From contig OU612066.1 of assembly GCA_914767715.1 (NCBI GenBank), positions 24,278,283 to 24,342,282 on the forward strand: 64,000 nucleotides of DNA, written 5' to 3'. The DNA is from Membranipora membranacea (taxonomy: Eukaryota > Bryozoa > Gymnolaemata > Cheilostomatida > Membraniporidae). The notes beneath the pieces are model-generated. The model had not been told where the DNA came from. It searched no databases and saw nothing but the letters and a program-made list of their open reading frames with translations. Below, in pieces: positions 1 to 12,122 of this stretch (its first letter is position 1; every line of letters begins with the position of its first letter). Position numbers and translations under genes: made by a program.

Positions 1-163
1 GCATTGCAATTAGACACTGGTAGTATCTGTGATTCGTTATTTATTTGATATTCCCACGTTTTGGACATTTGTTGTTTTGGCTTTACTTTGTCTGACTTCA
101 TCATAGGACACTTTTTCTTTGCACTAGTACAAAATAAATGGGGGAGGGGGTGTTCAATAGTAG

Positions 164-559
164 GTGTGCGGCAAAACCATACCAAAGGTAACACTCCTCT
201 CTGCTATAGATCACTACATTTCATCAAACTTTGATGCAAGTACTGCTAGGGTCTGTGATGAGGCGTGTGAGAGGATGGGACCTGTTGGATCCTGCTTTGA
301 CATTACGGTTATTATTCGTGGAGTATGTCACTGCAACTTCTGCCAAAATGATTTTCTAAAGATCATCTCAGACAAGAAGAAAGTGTCTTTTTTGCTAGAG
401 TACACTGGCTGTAAAAATATACAACAACTCTTAAATTCTCCGGATGGACAGAAAGGCTTATACTACTGTTATGTCTTACTGATGATCTTAATCTTAACCC
501 TGTTAAAATTTCCAATATTATCATCAATTAAACTCTTTGGTAGCCCCGAGCGACATTGA
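164..559 (+). other. Open reading frame of doubtful coding status (copy A)
   Basis: This 131-codon frame is also present in unit B (7948-8337, 129 codons). It has several Cys residues and a hydrophobic stretch near codons 103-118, but I recognise no domain. Comparing the copies by eye gives about 11 replacement against 3 silent codon changes, close to what unconstrained sequence would show. It lies downstream of the C4 gene on the opposite strand. It may be a chance frame, or an exon whose true boundaries I cannot see. Confidence 0.15.
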
Positions 560-1505
560 AAGGTGTGGCTTATGTAGTAGGCCTATCTATATTGCATTAT
601 GGTAAAACCATAAACATTTAAATACTATAGTATTTCATAAGTTTATGGGTAAACCCCATTTCAATAAAAAAATAAGAGGTACGATGTACATATAATAATA
701 TGTAACTATGATCATGTAGAAACATAGAAATAGTTTTGTGCTGCCATCACCAGGTGCTACTTATGCAATGAGCTTATGATTGTTGTTTAGGATAATTTAT
801 AAGGGCGGGCGTAGTTGCTGAGGGTAGTTATTTATCATCCACCACACTTGCCAGCGAGAACAAAGATGAATTAGCAAAGCAGTGCATTGTGGGAATTATT
901 GTAGCAGACAAGGGAACACAATTCTAAGTATTCTAAGATAAAAACTATATTGTACGAAAATGATGATGACCAATGATTACACACTCAGCATCTAGTTCTC
1001 TGGTTATCATTTTTAAATTCTGCCTTAATTTTTACAGACCTATATCTTCGACTTATCGGCTTGTGTGGGTGTTCTTCATGAGTGACCATCGGGACAGCTG
1101 TCACTCTAGTCTTCAGACTATCTGGCTGAGCCCTTGCTTTTCTTTTATCTGCATTATTTACTATTATGTCAAATTCTTTTACTTGATTAAACAAATTTTA
1201 TAGCATAAACAATAAAAAAAAAGTTGACAACCATATCAATGCATTGAATCAATTATGTATATTACAACTCTCTTTTTTTATTTTCTCGATCGAAAATAAT
1301 TATAATGATGATAGCTATGCCATATAAATTCCATTTCAGTTCATTCTAAGCAAGGTGTGCCATTTTTGTGATTTAATTATTGCATTACATAAACAGTTAT
1401 AATATCATGGAATAGTGACATAACATTGGTTAAAAATCAGTGGTCATGATTGTGCATTCTCTAAACTAGGTTGTGCTTTTTCCGAACAAAAGCCTGATGA
1501 TTCGT

Positions 1506-3914
1506 TTACGAGCAGACAACACACGTCAGCTGCCTGTCTGGTACATATGGAGGGCAATGGGCGGTGCGGCCGTGACCAGAACAATCGGGCTTGACGAAAT
1601 AGAACAGAGCTCCATTAGAGTTGTCATTATTTTCAATGATGTACTCCGGTGAAGCATCCACACATTCATAAGTAGTAGGGTATCGGTCGCTCGCAGTACG
1701 GGCTGCCATCAGGTAACCTTCAAATAATAATAATCAACATATGAATAACTTAGCATTAGTGCATGGGGGAATCAAGCTAAAATTCCCCCTTTATAGATCT
1801 TCATTCATCTTTATATTTTTATGAATATATATATATATATATATCTTTATATGAATGAATTATTGCTAGTGCATCTCTCTAGCCTGGGCAGGTTGTCTGG
1901 TTGGGTGGGGGACCCCTGCCCATCCAGACAGTCCTCTCAGGCTAACATTTCACACTTTGTAGGTCTTTCTTTTATTCATCGAAGCTGCCATTGAAATCAG
2001 CAATTTATAATTGCTTTGGGATGTTGTCAGTCCAAATTAAAAGTTCGGTCAAATTAATCAATCCAAATTTTTGCAGTATGAGCTGGCTCTAGCTTTATAG
2101 CCAAGTTCCTCTAGCCTGTCTTGACAAGCTTTGTTGGCATGGGTAGGTTCCCTCCTATACTAACAAAGCTTGTTATGACAAGCTTAGCTCCCATTGACAA
2201 AGTATTGACTCACCCTCATACTCCTTGTTCCAGCCTCGAGGGCAGCTCCGTTTTGCGGGGATCATCAGAGCTGAGCCATAGGTGTGACATCTGGCGCAGG
2301 GTACATTTTTGTGCGCTGCAGAGTTTGGAAAAACGCCAAGACTGTAAGACTTGTATTCTGCACCAGAAATTGTCGAGTGATATCCACCAGAAGCATATCT
2401 ATTATACTCAGGGTCCAGCGGCATGCACTGATAGTTGCTTCCCCCTCCTCCGGTGTTATAGTTTGTACCAGCAGCAAACCCTGAAACAAATAAACAGCTC
2501 AAAATATTATACTCAGAATTGTTGTGGAAATGATCGGCTGGATGTCCTTGAAAAAGCAAAGCAGGCACTTCAGCTTGGCATAAATAGCAGAATTTGGTTA
2601 TATTATTTCGATCTGAAATCTGAATCTAAAATAATTTTTGGGTCACATTGCATCAAGGAAGGAGCCTTTATATCATCCTGTCCCTTTTGCACCAATTCAA
2701 TTTGGATCTTTAGCTATTTTTGTATCAAGCCGATTGCCTGTATTTCACAGTTGTATAAGTTATCATAGCAGTGTTACAACACCAAATATAGAGACTGTAT
2801 AATGTACTTTGCATGCTGCTGCAGTTACAGACTATTGATTAGCTATAAGTCATTGTTATAATGACATTATATTCAATGTCTTAAATTGTTGCCGTGCACT
2901 TTTTGTGTAAGGAGTTGTCTTAACAACATCAATGTGTATACATCTCTCAATTACTTAGCACAGCCCTCATTCTGGTATACTTATTATTGCCTTACCTTCA
3001 TAAATCATTGTAGATCTTGCGGGACATGAAGTACGTCCCCACCTTGTGTACACTGAGCCACTATTGTCACCTGAAGCTGCTGATCTCTTCTTTCTCTCAG
3101 ACTTATCTTCCACCTGAAATAATCACATAAGGTTAAACAATGTAAACCTCAGATTGCATCAACACTGCAGATTTTTTTGTTAAATTATTTGATCGGATTT
3201 TTGTCTTTATTATGAGCTATCATCCAAAACCCAGATTCTTTGTTGCTCCCAGTAGTAGCTTATATAATTTAATTAATGTCAAATCCAAACTTGGCGTAAC
3301 CAAACGTTTTTATGAGATATTTTGTCTCTGAAATTTAAAATGGCCCATGGAAAATTAGTCTCCCCTCCCCCCTGCAACTCCCCCGGCTTTATGGTTTGGC
3401 CAAGTGCAGGCTATAAGAGAAGGGGAGGATAATACTCAGAATTATGTATGAGGGATATAACCAAACAAATGCTGCAAAGTGCATAGGCGAGGTGCAAATA
3501 TGACTCACCAGATCGTTTATTGTCATCTGGAGGTCGCTTATCATCTCTCGTTGCTGACTTGTCACCTCTGTCAGATTGGAGATCTCATTCTTCAGGTCTT
3601 TCATTTCCATCTCCCGTGCAGATAAAGCCAAGCCACGCCCACAAACGGCAGCAGCAACGATGGCAAACATCAGTAATCTGTAAACAATTTATAAGAGCAG
3701 GATCAGTAAGTTGTAAAAAATTGGAAAATACTATGGCATTTATCAAGGCATGAAATTTTTGCATTGTTTATTACTATGAATGCATGGTAAATGTAACCAG
3801 AAACACGGATGTAAAAAGCATAAGAACTTCCTTAGTTATTTTAGTTTTATTGACACATTTTCTCATGAAATAAAGAATTTAAGAAAACATTCCAACAAAC
3901 CTCAATTGCTCCAT
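1506..3914 (-). CDS. Secreted coiled-coil protein with short-chain collagen C4-type C-terminal domain (copy A)
   Basis: Five minus-strand exons join in frame to 259 aa: 3901-3914, 3509-3677, 2996-3113, 2214-2480, 1506-1717 (780 nt with stop). A short first exon starts at ATG 3914 and supplies MEQLR; exon 2 completes a signal peptide (about 1-22) and a heptad-like coil (about 24-60). Residues 68-71 are RKKR, a possible furin site. Residues 80-259 form the Cys-rich domain with GSVYTRWGR, PCARC, HCPPY and TCVVC, as in the C-terminal part of sponge short-chain collagen C4. No Gly-X-Y collagen repeat is present. Likely role (inference): an oligomeric extracellular matrix or secreted protein. All introns have GT-AG ends. 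The paralogues at 9270-11716 and 39177-41624 share the layout. A possible AATAAA on the minus strand lies near 1276-1281. Confidence 0.85.
1880..1944. repeat. Short inverted-repeat element, TAGCCTG termini
   Basis: This hairpin-forming sequence of about 65 bp begins TAGCCTGGGCAGG and ends with the inverted CAGGCTA. The copy in unit B is 9638-9702. It shares termini with the 75-bp elements at 2112, 9870 and 37772, which suggests one small MITE family lying in introns or gene flanks. Confidence 0.5.
2112..2186. repeat. MITE-like hairpin, TAGCCTGTCTTGACAAGC family
   Basis: The 75-bp element has arms of about 25 bp (TAGCCTGTCTTGACAAGC inwards) around a short loop. It lies just past the splice donor that ends exon 4 of the copy-A C4 gene, inside intron 4. 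The same element is at 9870-9944 (unit B) and, independently, at 37772-37847 downstream of the large membrane-protein gene, so it is dispersed and not only part of the duplication. Confidence 0.6.
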
Positions 3915-5055
3915 ATCTAGTCTCGTCCTTTCGATCTAGACTTGAACTGCTTTGTGAAAGCTCTCTCATCAATCTACCTTTAAATATGAAAAGCACTTCG
4001 TATTGAGTCGATATCCAAAGTGAATTGGGCAATTTGATTGGTTTACTGGGAGTGACCTCAGACACTATCAAAATATTATTAAGGATTCTTGAGATGAATA
4101 GACCCTTGATGACTTCATGTTTTTTTGTTATTGTTTGTACACCTCAATGATCTCATGTTAGCATTGTCCCAAGCCCACTGTTATTGTTATTGTTTGTGCA
4201 AAAACAAAAATTCTGCTACTGCAGATCCTAATGATAACAAACAAATTAAGACAAGCATTGCGATTCATCGCTGTTACTTCAGAGACTGCGGTGATTTCGT
4301 CAGACTTGTTGTGCTGCTGTTCTTGACAGATTGTTTATTTTTGCATGTATCAGGATTATTTGACTAAGTAAACATTGGAATATCAGGGACGATTTGCTTT
4401 GCGGATATGTGGGTGACTATGAATAGACTGGCAGCACAAAAAATCTTTTTCGAAATATAATAAAGAAACGCTGAAAACAGTTTTCGAGGTGTTTAGTTAT
4501 AATATTTTCCATCTTGTCTTATCTGACCTTAAAATAATGGTTCATAGCCTATTGTAAATAGGGGCAATCTATCTAATGCTGAATTATCAGACTTTGTCTG
4601 ATTCTGAAAATAGTGAGATGAGCAGATAGTAGTGTCATGACACAAATGTAAATGTAATAATCCCCAAGGATAAACAAAGGTTCAGTTCCTATGCATCGCC
4701 TGTGTCCCAGCATGTGTTAAACAATGACCCGTGAGTTTATACAAGTATACCAAATAGTGTGCTAAGTGTACTCCATGTTAAATTATAGCCTATACCTAGA
4801 AGCAATAGTCCGGCATCCTTGGGCAGATGACTTCAAAGAGTTTTGAATTACCGTTATCTTATTTTCATATTATTATTCATCCTAGAAAATTGGATCAGGT
4901 AGTGTTGATGTAATTCATTCATATACTTAATTTATTATCTCTATGATATCACCAAACAGAAAGCGGATAATGCATAGTGCATGACTCTACGGCTACACCA
5001 CACCAAGCAAGTAATCTAATCTATCTTCTGGCAGAGATATTTATAAGGGGACTTA

Positions 5056-5443
5056 AGCTGCGTTTACATTAGGCCATCTTTTGGCCCAGTCTTGAGTCTG
5101 ACCGACAAATTACTAACACGGAGGCTGAGACTGTGTAGTGTGAATAACAAAAACGGTTGACTGACCTTGTCTGACCGGCTTTTAAGACGGTGTCTGGCAA
5201 TTCGAGCAGTGCTCGTTTTGCCGTCTCAAGACTGCCCGTATTAACACAAATTCCTAATTTAGCGATCACAATACTGCCCTTTGTTCTATCACTCACATTT
5301 ATTTTCTCTGAGACTGACATTGGCTAAGCTGGTGCTATGTAAACATATGCCAGTCTCAGACTCTGGCTCAGACTTGGGGTTAAAGACTGCTCAGTCTTGA
5401 GTTGGTGGCCAGCTGACGGAGACGGCCTAATGTAAACGCAGCT
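5056..5443. mobile_element. PIF/Harbinger-type MITE
   Basis: The 388-bp element has perfect 20-bp terminal inverted repeats beginning AGCTGCGTTTACATTAGGCC and is flanked by the direct repeat TTA (5053-5055 and 5444-5446). A 3-bp TTA/TAA target duplication is typical of PIF/Harbinger elements (family knowledge). Inside are repeated CAGTCT/AGACTG-like motifs but no transposase frame, so it is non-autonomous. Unit B has no copy at the equivalent place. Confidence 0.8.
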
Positions 5444-5864
5444 TTAGTATCGTTTGTTTTTCATTATAGCGCACTGATGCTAAAATATAAAAAAACAACT
5501 TGTTCCAAAACAACAAATCAAAATATGAAAATCGAGTCAATTTTTGTTTTTTGATTTTCTCATTGATGAAAACCGAAATATTGATATGAATCCTAATTTC
5601 ACATTTCAACTTTGAATCACAGTAACAAAAATCAAACATTGCAAAAATAGCCTTCGTTGTTATCTTTCTCATGGGGAGTAACTGGGGTTTGCATTTCTTG
5701 CCGCTACCGGATGCTGCCGCCAAAAACAGGATGTCTGCCTGAGGTTGGCACGCTGAGATAATTTGTCAAGTCAAGTCAGCTGCTATGAGGGGCTACTGTG
5801 TGGCTTGTCTGCATTGAGGGCCACACAATGTATGTTACAGTGCTTGGGATTAAAGGTATTCGGT

Positions 5865-6095
5865 GCAGGTGCTTTGTAGTGAATTTTGCTGATGCTGTTG
5901 GGCTGCCGCCTGGTGGCTGCCGCTTGTTTGATGTCGATTGTACGTTAAGCTTGCTACCTCTGGTGGGTGTGCTGCCACTGATGTGTTACAGATGGTGTGC
6001 TCAGTGTGCTGCCGCACACCAATGAGCGGCAGCACATCCAACAGAAGATATATGCTTAACTCACAATCGACAGCACATCAGCGGAAGCACATCAC
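5865..6095. repeat. Imperfect inverted repeat rich in GTGCTGCCGC
   Basis: The left arm contains GATGTCGATTGTACGTTAAGC near 5930-5950, and the right arm contains its near complement near 6052-6075. GTGCTGCC/GGCAGCAC motifs fill the middle. It is probably a foldback element; I found no clear target duplication. Confidence 0.4.
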
Positions 6096-6233
6096 CATTT
6101 TACCAAACCTATGTTATGAAGAAAGGGTGGAGTTTTTGAATTTATCCTAATTATGATTTTTTTTTAACAGAGCAAGAGGCATTTAGTAGAAATAGCTGCT
6201 GATCAAACACACCCTCTTTTCAATTAGTTTGGT

Positions 6234-7352
6234 GGCAGCCTCCTCCTAACTTATCACTTCCATTTGTGATTTTGGATGGATAAGTTGCACAATAAGCCGC
6301 TATTTGCCAAAAACACTGCCGTTAAAACGGAAGGTGATAAAAAAATGATGATATGGTTCCAAACTATCCAAAATTTGAAAGAGCTGGTCACCATTAGTGG
6401 ATCTTCAACTTTACATGGGTCTGCTATCTTAACTAGTCGAGCTATGGCCAACAACGGTTGCAATACCCCTTATATCACTTGTGTATAACTATCATTGAAA
6501 CGAAACCACTTTTTCAATTTTGCAGCTGCCTAAAAAGCAGGTTTCGAACGTTAGTACTGATCTGATTTTCTTATGGTGATTTTATATTGACCCTCCCCTC
6601 GCATATCACCAGTGTTTAATGCTCTGAGTGTGTCGTTTTTCAAATAGTGCGTATTTTTTAGGTTTCCTTTATAGTATCATAAAAATTGTCTTTCTAAGTG
6701 TATATAGCATGTAAAGCAAAATTTAACTCCTTCAAGTATCATCAAAAAGGTATGTAATGCGGAAAAATACAAAACCACCATAAAATAATCAGATCGATAA
6801 GAAGTCAGTTTTCGAAGCGACTGCAAAATTAAAAATATAGGGTCCTTTCAATGATAGCTATATACAGGTGAAATAAGGGGTATTGCAACCGTTGTTGGCC
6901 ATATCTCGGCTACTTAAGATAGCAGACCCATGTAAACTTGTAGATCCACTAATGATGACATGCTCTTTCAGAATTTGGATGTTTTGAACCAATGCATCAT
7001 TATTTTTATCACTTTCCCTTTTTGCGGTGTTATCACTTTTTATAAGGTTTGTCATTCACTCAATATTTGATATAACAATGAAATAATACAAAAAACTGAC
7101 CGAGGTGTGTATAAATCTGATTGCAGAGTTTGAGTAGCCCAACTCATAAGGTGAGCACAGGACAGACCTTTGAAATATCCAAAGAACAGTGATTTTGGCA
7201 GCATTTTTGGCAATTAGCTGCCTATTGTGCAACTTTGTGTAATTTACATCATCACCATTGCGACCGCCTCCAAAAACTACCCTAGAATTTATCCATCCAA
7301 TTTTGTAACTGAAATTGCGCATCTAGCCACATTTTTGGTAGGCTGCCACTGG
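6234..7352. mobile_element. Foldback element with long inverted arms
   Basis: The sequence from about 6234 to 6580 returns in inverted, roughly 80% similar form between about 6760 and 7352, and both ends carry GTGGCAGCCT. The right arm is longer because about 150 bp near 7046-7195 has no partner. Short open frames in the two arms translate to similar peptides (both contain NNGCNTPY), but this follows from arm similarity. The element is unit-A specific and no transposase is visible. Confidence 0.65.
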
Positions 7353-7640
7353 ACAAAGTTGTATTATCAGAAATGAATGTAGAACGTCATCTCGCTGCAA
7401 AACTATTTTTAGAACTAAACTATGTAGGTCCCAAAAACGTGCAAAATCCTTTTTTTCCTTTTTTTATGACTCATTTTAATAATCTCCGCTCTCAGTCATT
7501 TTTGACCCAAAATTGTAAGCATTCAATTTTATCAATACCATGATATCAAAAATCCAATCCAATTGATTGGCAAACGATTCCAATGTATGATAGTATATAT
7601 ACTCGGACTGTGACTGTGATTTGCTGTTTATTTGATATTA

Positions 7641-7711
7641 ATATGTTATTTTGGCTTTACTTTGGTTGCCTTCATATATTTGGCAACCAAAGTAAAGCCA
7701 AAATAACATAT
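7641..7711. repeat. Perfect 30-bp inverted repeat (hairpin) at the unit junction
   Basis: The 30 bp at 7641-7670 is exactly complementary to 7682-7711 around an 11-bp spacer. The arm contains TTTTGGCTTTACTTTG, which also occurs as ordinary unit sequence near 76-92 and 7858-7874. It therefore looks like a local inverted copy of unit DNA, not an inserted element. It sits about 70 bp before unit B begins. Confidence 0.85.
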
Positions 7712-7947
7712 TTGGCATTAGATCATATATATAATTTATTAGTGCATGAGTTGTACCAGTTGTTCAGATAGAGGCAAGTCAGGGCATTGCAATTAGACAC
7801 TGGTAGTATCTGTGAGTCGTAATTTATTTGATATGCCCACGTTTTGGATATTTGTTGTTTTGGCTTTACTTTGTCTGACTTCATCATAGGACACTTTTTC
7901 TTTGCACTAGTACAAAATAAATGGGGGAAGGGGGTGTTCAATAGTAG

Positions 7948-8337
7948 GTGTGCGGCAAAACCATACCAAAGGTAACACTCCTCTCTGCTATAGATCACTA
8001 CATTTCATCAAACGTTGATGCAAGTACTCCTAGGAACTGTGATGAGGCGTGTGAGAGGATGGGACCTGTTGGATCCTGCTTTGGCATTACGGTTATTATT
8101 TGTGGAGTATGTCACTGCAACTTCTGCCAAAATGATTTTCGAAAGATCATCTCAGACAAGAAGAAAGTGTCTTATTTGCTGGAGTACACTGGCTGTAAAA
8201 ATATACAACAACTCATAAATTCTCCGTACGGACAGAAAGGCTTATACTACTGTTATGACTTACTGATGATCTTAATTTTAACCCTGTTCAAATTTCCAAT
8301 ATTATCATCAATTAAGCTCTTTGGTAGCCCCGAGTGA
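7948..8337 (+). other. Open reading frame of doubtful coding status (copy B)
   Basis: This is the duplicate of the frame at 164-559. Replacement changes far outnumber silent ones, so there is no sign of selection for a protein. I see no domain and no clear splice context. Confidence 0.15.
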
Positions 8338-9269
8338 GATGGAAAGGTGTGGCTTATGTAGTAGGCCTATCTATATTGCATTATGGTAAAACAATAAACA
8401 TTTAAATACTATAGTATTTCATATGTTTATGGGTAAACCCCATTTCAATAAAAAAATAAGAGGTCGATGTGCATTTATAATAATATGTATGATCATGTAG
8501 AAACATAGATATAGTTTTGTGCTAGGTGCTACTTATGCAATGAGCTTACGATTGTTGTTTAGGATAATTTATAAGGGCGGGCGTAGTTGCTGAGGGTAGT
8601 TATTTATCATCCACCACACTTACCAGCGAGAACAAAGATGAATTAGCAAAGCAGTGCATTGTGGAAATTATTGTAGCAGGGAAGGGAACACAATTCTAAG
8701 TATTCAAAGATAAAAACTATGTTGTACAAAAATGATGATGACCAATGATTACAGAGTCGGCATCTAGTTCTCTGGTTATCATTTTTAAATTCTGCCTTAA
8801 TTTTTACAGACCTATATCTTTGACTTATCGGCTTGTGTGGCCATCGGGACAGCTGTCACTCTAGTCTTCGGACTATCTGGCTGAGCCCTTGCTTTTCTTT
8901 TATATGCATTATTCACTATTTTGTCAAATTCTTTTACATGATTAAACTAATTTTATAGCATAAACAATAAAAAAAAATTGACGACCATATCAATGCATTG
9001 AATCAATTATGTATATTACAACTCTCTTTTTTATTTTCTCGGTAGAAAATAATTATAATGATGATAGCGTTGCCATATAAATTCAATTTCAGTTCATTCT
9101 AAGCAAGGTGTGCCATTTTTGTGATTTAATTATTGCATTACATAAACAGTTATAATATCATGGAATAGTGACATAACAATTGGTAAGAATCAATGGTCAT
9201 GATTGTGCATCCTCTCAACTAGTAAATTACTAGGTTGTGCTTTTTCCGAACAAAAGCCTGATGATTCGT

Positions 9270-11716
9270 TTATGAGCAGACTACACACGTTAGCTGCCTG
9301 TCTGGTACATATGGAGGGCAATGGGCGGTGCGGCCGTGACCAGAACAATCGGGCTTGACGAAATAGAATAGAGCTCCATTAGAGTTGTCACTATTTCCAA
9401 TGATGTACTCCGGTGAAGCATCCACACATTCATAAGTAGTAGGGTATCGGCCGCTGGCAGTACGGGCTGCCATCAGGTAACCTTCAAATAATAATAATCA
9501 ACATATGAATAACTTAGCATTAGTGCATTCGGGAATCAGGCTAAAATTCCCCCTTTATAGATCTTCATTCATCTTTATATTTTTATGAATATATATATAT
9601 ATCTTTATATGAATGAATTATTGTTAGTGCATCTCTCTAGCCTGGGCAGGTTGTCTAGGTGGGTGGGGGGACCCTGCCCATCCAGACAGTCCTCTCAGGC
9701 TAACATTTCACATTTCGTAGGTCTTTCTTTTATTCATCAAAGCTACCATTGGAATCAGCAATTTACAATTGCTTTGGGATGTTGTCAGTCCAAACTAATA
9801 GTTCGGTCAAATTAATCAATCTAAATTTTTGCAGTATGAGCTGGCTCTAGCTTCATAGCCAAGTTCCTCTAGCCTGTCTTGACAAGCTTTGTTGGCATGG
9901 GTAGGTTCCCCTCCAATACTAACAAAGCTTGTTATGACAGGCTAAGCTCCCCTTGACAAAGTATTGACTCACCCTCATACTCCTTGTTCCAGCCTCGAGG
10001 GCAGCTCCGTTTGGCGGGGATCATCAGAGCTGAGCCATAGGTGTGACATCTGGCGCAGGGTACATTTTTGTGCTCTGCAGAGTTTGGAAAAACGCCAAGA
10101 CTGTAAGACTTGTATTCTGCACCAGAAATTGTCGAGTGATACCCACCAGAAGCATATCTATTATACTCAGGGTCAAGCGGCATGCACTGATAGTTGCTTC
10201 CCCCTCCTCCGGTGTTATAGTTTGTACCAGCAGCAAACCCTGAAACAAATAAACAGCTCAAAATATTATACTCAGAAAAGTTGTGGATTTGATCGGCTGA
10301 ATGTCCTTGAAAAAGCAAAGCAGGCACTTCTGCTTGGCATAAATAGCAGATTTTGGTTATATTATTTCGATCTGAAATCTGAATCTAAAATAGTTTTTGG
10401 GTCACAGTGCATCAAGGGAGGAGCCTTTATATCATCCTGGTTGATGCCAATATTGTGAGTATCGCCTTATTTTATATAACTGTCCCTTTTGCACCGATTC
10501 AATTTGAATTTTTAGCTATTTTTGTATCAAGCCAATTGCCTGTATTTCACAGTTGTATATGTTATCATAGCAGTGTTACAACACTAAATATAGAGACTGT
10601 ATAATGTACTTTTCATGCTGCTGCAGTTACAGACTATTGATTAGCTATAAGTCACTGTTATGATGACAGTATATTCAATGTCTTAGATTGTTGCGTGCAC
10701 TTTTTGTGTAAGGAGTTGTCTTAACAACATCAATGTGTATACAACTCTCAATTACTTAGCACAGCCCTCATTCTGGTATACTAATTATTGCCTTACCTTC
10801 ATAAATCAGTGTAGATCTTGCGGGACATGACGTACGTCCCCACCTTGTGTACACTGAGCCACTATTGTCACCAGAAGCTGCTGATCTCTTTTTTCTCTCA
10901 GACTTATCTTCAACCTGAAATAATCACATAAGGTTAAACAATGTTAACCTCAGATCGCATCAACACTGCAGATTTTTTTGTTAAATTATTTGATCGGATT
11001 TTTGTTTTTATTATGAGCTATCATCCAAAACGCAGATTCTTTGTTGCTCCCAGTAGTAGCTTATATAATTTAATTAATGTCAAATCCAAACTTGGCGTAA
11101 CCAAACGTTTTTATGAGATATTTTGTCTCTGAAATTTGAAATGGCCCATGGAAAATTAGTTTCCCCTCCCCCCTGCAACTCCCCCCGGCTTTATGGTTTG
11201 GCCAAGTGCAGGCTATAAGAGAAGGGGAGGTAATACTCAGAATTATGTATGAGGGATATAGCCAAGCAAATGCTGCAAAGTGCATAGGCTAGGTGAAAAT
11301 ATGACTCACCAGATCGTTTATTGTCATCTGGAGGTCGCTTATCATCTCTCGTTGCTGACTTGTCACCTCTGTCAGATTGGAGATCTCATTCTTCAGGTCT
11401 TTCATTTCCATCTCCCTTGCAGATAAAGCCAAGCCACGCCCACAAACGGCAGCAGCAACAATGGCAAACATCAATAATCTGTAAACAATTTATAAGAGCA
11501 GGATCAGTAAAGTTGTAAAAAATTGGAAAATACTATGGTATTTATCAAGGCATGAAATTTTTGTATTGTTTATTACTATGAATGCATGGTAAATGTAACC
11601 AGAAACTCGGATGTAAAAAGCATAAGAACTTCCTTAGTTATTTTAGTTTTATTGACACATTTTCTCATGAAATAAAGAATTTAAGAAAACATTCCAACAA
11701 ACCTCAATTGCTCCAT
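9270..11716 (-). CDS. Secreted coiled-coil protein with short-chain collagen C4-type C-terminal domain (copy B)
   Basis: Exons 11703-11716, 11310-11478, 10797-10914, 9973-10239 and 9270-9481 (minus strand) join to 780 nt and 259 aa. Exon lengths and phases are identical to the copy at 1506-3914. All splice sites are kept, and so are the signal peptide, the coil, the RKKR site and the Cys residues I compared. By eye I count about 5 replacement changes and about 15 silent ones against copy A, so both copies look constrained. The changes include D to G and E to G in the last exon, A to E in exon 4 and M to L in exon 3. Unit B's transposon insertions all lie upstream of this gene's first exon, where they could affect its promoter. 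Confidence 0.85.
9638..9702. repeat. Short inverted-repeat element, TAGCCTG termini (copy B)
   Basis: This is the unit-B counterpart of the element at 1880-1944, with the same ends and a slightly shorter loop. Confidence 0.5.
9870..9944. repeat. MITE-like hairpin, TAGCCTGTCTTGACAAGC family (copy B)
   Basis: This is the unit-B counterpart of 2112-2186. Its right arm ends CAGGCTA, a better match to the left arm than in copy A. Confidence 0.6.
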
Positions 11717-12122
11717 ATCTAGTCTTGTCCTTTCGATCTAGACTTGAACTGCTTTGTGAAAGCTCTCTCATCAATCTACCTTTAAATATGAAAAGCACTT
11801 CGTATTGAGTCGATATCCAAAGTGAATTGGGCAATTTGATTGGTTTACTGGGAGTGACCTCAGACACTATCAAAATATTATTAAGGATTCTTGAGATGAA
11901 TAGACCCTTGATGACTTCATGTTTTTTTGTTATTGTTTGTACACCTCAATGATCTCATGTTAGCATTGTCCCAAGGCCACTGTTATTGTTATTGTTTGTG
12001 CAAAAACAAAAATTCTGCTATGGAAGATCCTAATGATAACAAACAAATTATGATAAGCATTGCGATTCATCGCTGTTACTTTGGAGACTGCGGTGGTTTC
12101 GTCAGACTTGTTGTGCTGCTGT

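Larger units (their letters stand above)
1..5040. repeat. Tandem segmental duplication, unit A
   Basis: Positions 1-5040 are repeated, in the same orientation and at a few percent divergence, from 7784 to about 18085. The match begins at the very first base of the window, so the unit extends further left. Small indels separate the copies, for example about 40 bp present at 10440-10479 but missing from A. Unit A lacks three large blocks found in unit B and therefore shows the uninserted state. The A-specific part after 5040 (about 2.5 kb) has no counterpart in B. The sequence near 7549-7604 recurs at 18155-18211 and marks the end of each unit. The gene content is one complete minus-strand C4-domain gene per unit. 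Confidence 0.93.

Noticed and set aside
164-559. Conserved 131-codon open frame in both duplicated units as a new gene
   Set aside because: Replacement changes outnumber silent ones about 11 to 3 between copies, so there is no sign of protein-level selection; kept only as a doubtful frame.
6276-7055. Paired short peptides as a bidirectional gene pair
   Set aside because: They are the two arms of one inverted-repeat element.
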